A DNA stretch of 38,081 nucleotides from Streptosporangiales bacterium (lineage in GTDB: Bacteria; Actinomycetota; Actinomycetes; Streptosporangiales; WHST01), in contig WHTA01000057.1 of NCBI GenBank assembly GCA_009379825.1, positions 1-38,081 of the forward strand. Reading direction: 5' to 3'. Under the pieces are notes generated by a model. It did no database searches, was not told where the DNA came from, and saw only the letters and a list, made by a program, of their open reading frames with translations. Positions 35,028 through 38,081 of the stretch are shown piece after piece; positions within the stretch are counted from its first letter, which is position 1; each line of letters opens with the position of its first letter. The position numbers and the translations under genes were made by a program.

Positions 35028-36884
35028 GTGCCGCCGCTTCGCTCTCGTACGGTCACGCAGGGCCGCAACATGGCGGGGGCGCGTGCGCTGTGGCGAGCCA
35101 CCGGTCTCACGGACGACGACTTCGGTCGGCCGATCGTCGCCGTCGCCAACAGCTACACGCAGTTCGTGCCGGGGCACGTGCACCTGCAGGCCGTCGCGGA
35201 CGTCGTGGCCGGTGCGGTGCGTACCGCGGGCGGGGTGCCAAGGGAGTTCAACACGATCGCCGTGGACGATGGCATCGCCATGGGACACGGCGGCATGCTC
35301 TACTCGCTGCCCAGCCGCGAGCTGATCGCGGACGCCGTCGAGTACATGATCAACGCGCACTGTGCCGACGCCCTCGTCTGTATCTCGAACTGCGACAAGA
35401 TCACGCCGGGCATGCTCATCGCGGCGATGCGGCTCGACATCCCTACGGTCTTCGTGTCGGGCGGGCCGATGGAGGCGGGCAAGGCGGTGGCCGTCGATGG
35501 CTACGCCAAGCACAAGCTGGACCTGATCGACTCCATGGCCGCGTCGGCGGACGAGGCAGTGGCCGACGCCGACCTGGCGCGCATCGAGGAGTCCGCGTGT
35601 CCGACCTGCGGCTCGTGCTCGGGCATGTTCACCGCGAACTCGATGAACTGTCTCACCGAAGCGCTCGGTCTGGCGTTGCCAGGCAACGGCACCACGCTCG
35701 CCACGCACGTCGCGCGGCGCGCGCTCTACGAGGACGCCGGCCGTACCGCCGTCGCGGTGGCCAAGCGGTACTACGAGGGCGACGACGAGACCGTGCTGCC
35801 GCGCGCGATCGCGACCCGCGACGCGTTCGAGAACGCCATGGCGCTCGACGTCGCGATGGGCGGCTCGACGAACACCGTCCTGCACCTGCTTGCCGCGGCC
35901 CGAGAAGGCGGTGTTCCGTACGGGTTGCGCGACATCGACGAGCTCTCCCGGCGCGTGCCATGCCTGTGCAAGGTCGCCCCGAACTCGCAGAAGTACCACA
36001 TCGAGGACGTCCACCGCGCCGGCGGGATCCCGGCGATCCTCGGCGAATTGCGGCGGGCGGGGTTGCTGCACGACAAGGTGCACACCGTGCACAGCGCGAG
36101 CCTGGGTGAGTACCTGGACCGGTGGGACGTCCGGGAGGCACAACCGGCGGCGGAGGCGGTCGAGCTGTTCCACGCCGCGCCTGCCGGGGTGCGTACGACG
36201 GAGGGCATGAGCCAGGACACCCGGTGGGAGAGCCTCGATCTCGACCCGGAGGGCGGCTGCATCCGCGACATCGCGCACGCGTACAGCGCCGACGGCGGGC
36301 TTGCCGTGCTCTGGGGCAACCTGGCCGAGGACGGGTGCGTCGTCAAGGTGGCCGGCGTCGACGAGTCGTTGCTGAGCTTCTCCGGGCCCGCCAAGGTGTT
36401 CGAGGGCCAGGACGAGGCGGTCGACGGCATCCTCGGTGGCCAGGTCGAGCCCGGGGACGTCGTGGTCATCAGGTACGAGGGGCCCCGCGGCGGTCCGGGC
36501 ATGCAGGAGATGCTTTATCCGACGGCGTTCCTCAAGGGACGCGGCCTGGGCGCCGCGTGCGCGCTCGTCACCGACGGCAGGTTCTCCGGCGGGACGTCCG
36601 GGCTGTCCGTCGGGCACGTGTCGCCGGAGGCGGCCGCCGGGGGCGCGATCGCGCTGGTGGCCGACGGCGACGTCATCACGTTCGACATCCCGGGCCGTAC
36701 GGTGCGACTGGAGGTGCCAGAGGTGGAGTTGGCCAGGCGTGGCGAGGCGCTGACGACCGAGCTCGGCGGCTTCCGGCCGCGCAACCGGGAACGGCCGGTC
36801 ACGGCGGCGTTGCGTGCGTACGCGGCGCTGACCACGTCGGCGTCCACAGGGGCGGCCCGTGACGTCGGTCAGGTTGAGCGGTGA
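35028..36884 (+). CDS. ilvD: dihydroxy-acid dehydratase
   Basis: IlvD (618 residues) dehydrates 2,3-dihydroxy acids to 2-oxo acids in valine, isoleucine, leucine and pantothenate synthesis. It holds an Fe-S cluster: Cys122 in [10 protein letters not shown] and Cys191/194/197 in [11 protein letters not shown]. The C-terminal part contains [21 protein letters not shown], conserved in IlvD/Edd enzymes. The GTG at 35028 follows GGAAGGGAAGG; the length is that of the long IlvD form. The next gene overlaps its stop by 4 bases. Confidence 0.95.
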   Translation: MPPLRSRTVTQGRNMAGARALWRATGLTDDDFGRPIVAVANSYTQFVPGHVHLQAVADVVAGAVRTAGGVPREFNTIAVDDGIAMGHGGMLYSLPSRELIADAVEYMINAHCADALVCISNCDKITPGMLIAAMRLDIPTVFVSGGPMEAGKAVAVDGYAKHKLDLIDSMAASADEAVADADLARIEESACPTCGSCSGMFTANSMNCLTEALGLALPGNGTTLATHVARRALYEDAGRTAVAVAKRYYEGDDETVLPRAIATRDAFENAMALDVAMGGSTNTVLHLLAAAREGGVPYGLRDIDELSRRVPCLCKVAPNSQKYHIEDVHRAGGIPAILGELRRAGLLHDKVHTVHSASLGEYLDRWDVREAQPAAEAVELFHAAPAGVRTTEGMSQDTRWESLDLDPEGGCIRDIAHAYSADGGLAVLWGNLAEDGCVVKVAGVDESLLSFSGPAKVFEGQDEAVDGILGGQVEPGDVVVIRYEGPRGGPGMQEMLYPTAFLKGRGLGAACALVTDGRFSGGTSGLSVGHVSPEAAAGGAIALVADGDVITFDIPGRTVRLEVPEVELARRGEALTTELGGFRPRNRERPVTAALRAYAALTTSASTGAARDVGQVER

Positions 36885-37408
36885 GCATGGCGAAGAAGCG
36901 GCTGGGGTTGCCGTTCGACCCGATCGCGGTGGCCGGCGAGCACTGGAAGGAAGAGTTCGGCCCGGCGGAGTCGATGCGCGTCGCGACGTCCATCATGCGG
37001 GCGCAGCAGCTGCTGCTGACCCGCTACGACGAGCTGCTGCGTCCGTACAACCTGACGTTCGCCAGGTACGAGGCGCTGGTGTTGCTCACATTCAGCCGTA
37101 CCGGGGAGCTGCCGATGCGCGTCATCGGTGAGCGTCTGATGGTGCACCCGACGAGCGCGACGAACATCATCGACCGCTTGACCAAGCAGGGCTACGTCGC
37201 GCGCCGGCCCAATCCCGCCGACGGCCGGGGCGTGCTGGCGTCCATCACTGCCGAGGGCCGCGACGTCGTGCGGCACGCAACGAAGGAGCTGATGGCGATC
37301 GACTTCGGCCTCGGCTCGCTGACCGAGGACCAGCGCACCGACGTCTTCGACGCGTTGCGCACACTCCGCATAGCCGTAGGCGACTTCCTCCCCGACGACG
37401 CGGACTGA
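36881..37408 (+). CDS. MarR-family transcriptional regulator
   Basis: A 175-residue winged-helix regulator. The DNA-binding part spans about residues 60-125 ([20 protein letters not shown], then [19 protein letters not shown] as the wing), with dimerisation helices at both ends. GTG 36881 overlaps the ilvD stop (GTGA); ATG 36887 is an alternative. Coupling to ilvD suggests it responds to a branched-chain intermediate, but this is unproven. Its last codons (PDDAD) resemble part of the 44-bp repeat unit that follows. Confidence 0.87.
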   Translation: MSMAKKRLGLPFDPIAVAGEHWKEEFGPAESMRVATSIMRAQQLLLTRYDELLRPYNLTFARYEALVLLTFSRTGELPMRVIGERLMVHPTSATNIIDRLTKQGYVARRPNPADGRGVLASITAEGRDVVRHATKELMAIDFGLGSLTEDQRTDVFDALRTLRIAVGDFLPDDAD

Positions 37409-37543
37409 CCGTTCCCCGAGTGGGGATTGCCTCCCTCGAGGACGCGGATTGACCGTTCCCCGAGTGGGGATTGCTTCCCCCGAGGACGCGGATTGACCGT
37501 TCCCCGAGTGGGGATTGCTTCCCCCGAGGATGCGGACTGACCG
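37403..37543. repeat. three 44-bp tandem repeats with hairpins
   Basis: Units start at 37403, 37447 and 37491, with a 9-base partial copy at 37535. Copies 2 and 3 differ at two positions or so; copy 1 at a few more. Each contains CCCCGAGTGGGG (4-bp stem, 4-base loop) and GGGGATTGCTTCCCC, so the central GGGG can pair left or right. The first unit includes the MarR stop codon. They lie between convergent genes and may end transcription both ways. Confidence 0.9.
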
Positions 37544-37556
37544 GCCGCCAGGGTGG

Positions 37557-37805
37557 TCAGACGCGGACCCAGCCCGACGTCGCCGCGCGGGCGACCAGCT
37601 GGATCCGGTTGGTGGCGCCGAAGCAGCTCTCCAGGTGGGCAACCCGGCGTCGGACGGTCCGCGCGCTGACGCCCAGCGCGCGGGCGATGGCCTCGTCCTT
37701 CATCCCGGCCGCGAGGTACTCCAGCATCTGCTGCGACGACCTGTCCGGCGTGCGTGCGGGTGCCGGTCCGAAGCCGGCGGCGCATTGCGGGCCGTGGCTG
37801 TTCAC
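37557..37805 (-). pseudogene. truncated LuxR-type HTH regulator (C-terminal fragment)
   Basis: Only the C-terminal helix-turn-helix remains: about 65 residues around LEYLAAGMKDEAIARALGVS and ARTVRRRVAHLESCFGATNR. This type of HTH normally ends proteins of 250-350 residues with a sensor or TrmB-like N-terminal part. A GTG at 37805 could start an 82-residue product. Upstream the frame stays open, without a family-like sequence, right up to the stop of the IS256-type transposase at 37953, so the gene was probably cut by that insertion. Confidence 0.6.
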
Positions 37806-37952
37806 CGCGTTGCCGGTGCCGCTGGCCCTGTCGCGTTGACTGTCGCCGGTACCGAGGTCACGCTGGCCAGCAGCGCTCGGGTGGCTGTTGGTTGCGGCGC
37901 CTTGGCGTTCGCTGCCAGCAGTGCTTGGGTGGCGGTGTCCCGTCGTTGTTGT
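37806..37952. other. junction between IS256-type transposase and regulator fragment
   Basis: 147 bases that should include the element's end. Two similar segments (around 37890 and 37925, minus strand GCCACCC-AGC-CTGCTGGC) look like a short degenerate direct repeat. I could not place the terminal inverted repeat. Confidence 0.4.
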
Positions 37953-38081
37953 TCAGGCTGTGAGGGCCTGCAGGGCTGGCTGGGTCACCTCCTTGCTAGC
38001 GGCGGCTCCGACGGCTTGTGCTCGTGCGAGGACGTCGAGTCCGAGGTAGCGGCGCCCTTCGGTCCATTCGTCGTGTTGCTC
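37953..38081 (-). mobile_element. 3' end of an IS256-family (mutator-type) transposase gene
   Basis: The frame enters from the right edge and ends at 37953; 42 residues are visible. EQHDEWTEGRRYLGLDVLA is the characteristic C terminus of IS256-family DDE transposases. The rest of the element is outside the window, so intactness is unknown. Confidence 0.8.

Noticed and set aside
37403-37543. CRISPR array
   Set aside because: The 44-bp units are directly adjacent with no variable spacers, and no cas genes are near.

Overview
The window is high-GC (about 70% G+C), densely coded chromosomal DNA of an actinobacterium. Evidence for this is the frequent GTG/TTG starts, the actinobacterial gene families (DUF2550, NucS, DivIVA with a long coiled coil, FmdB with a Gly/Cys tail) and the gene order. 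The blocks atp operon-DUF2550 ... pduO-murA ... nucS ... methylmalonyl-CoA epimerase-thiolase follow the order known from Mycobacterium tuberculosis (Rv1303-Rv1312, Rv1314c, Rv1315, Rv1321, Rv1322A, Rv1323). atpF and atpH are separate genes rather than the mycobacterial b-delta fusion, so this is probably not a mycobacterium. No tRNA, rRNA or CRISPR array was seen.

Layout. 1-116: tail of an IS982-like transposase. 117-8672: promoter region with a CRP/GlxR-like site, then the complete F1Fo ATP synthase operon (atpI, an AtpZ-like gene, atpBEFHAGDC) and DUF2550. 8691-13080: an accessory cassette of TetR regulator, tiny membrane protein, sodium:solute symporter and Fe-S flavin oxidoreductase, with a probable TetR operator over a good promoter. 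13088-15022: divergent pduO and murA. 15035-15979: an ASCH protein and a DoxX-like membrane protein. 16149-20407: two 3-hydroxyacyl-CoA dehydrogenases flanking nucS and a histone-H1-like protein; a 139-bp tandem duplication lies at the first convergent junction. 20408-21140: a GC-rich stretch with no gene. 21141-23689: FmdB-like zinc ribbon, small Cys/His protein, alpha/beta hydrolase, RtcB RNA ligase. 23795-27957: PucR-type regulator divergent from bdhA and an MHS-type transporter. 28010-30754: DivIVA and an AI-2E-type permease. 30896-34570: YhhN gene broken by an in-frame TGA, methylmalonyl-CoA epimerase, thiolase, meaB, thiamine-binding-like protein. 35028-37408: ilvD and a MarR regulator. 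37403-37543: 44-bp tandem repeats. 37557-38081: an N-terminally truncated LuxR-type HTH fragment next to the tail of an IS256-family transposase.

How the genes fit together. The left part is energy conversion (ATP synthase) followed by envelope synthesis (murA). Much of the rest is acyl-CoA and hydroxy-acid metabolism: thiolase, two 3-hydroxyacyl-CoA dehydrogenases, 3-hydroxybutyrate dehydrogenase with its own regulator and transporter, and methylmalonyl-CoA epimerase with the mutase chaperone MeaB and a cobalamin adenosyltransferase. Several promoters have the form TANNNT followed 6-8 bases later by the start codon, with no Shine-Dalgarno sequence, which suggests leaderless transcripts. The clearest oddities are the tandem duplication that leaves both convergent genes intact, the nonsense codon in the lysoplasmalogenase gene, the 44-bp hairpin repeats, and the small-protein/symporter/flavoenzyme cassette inserted in an otherwise conserved gene order.
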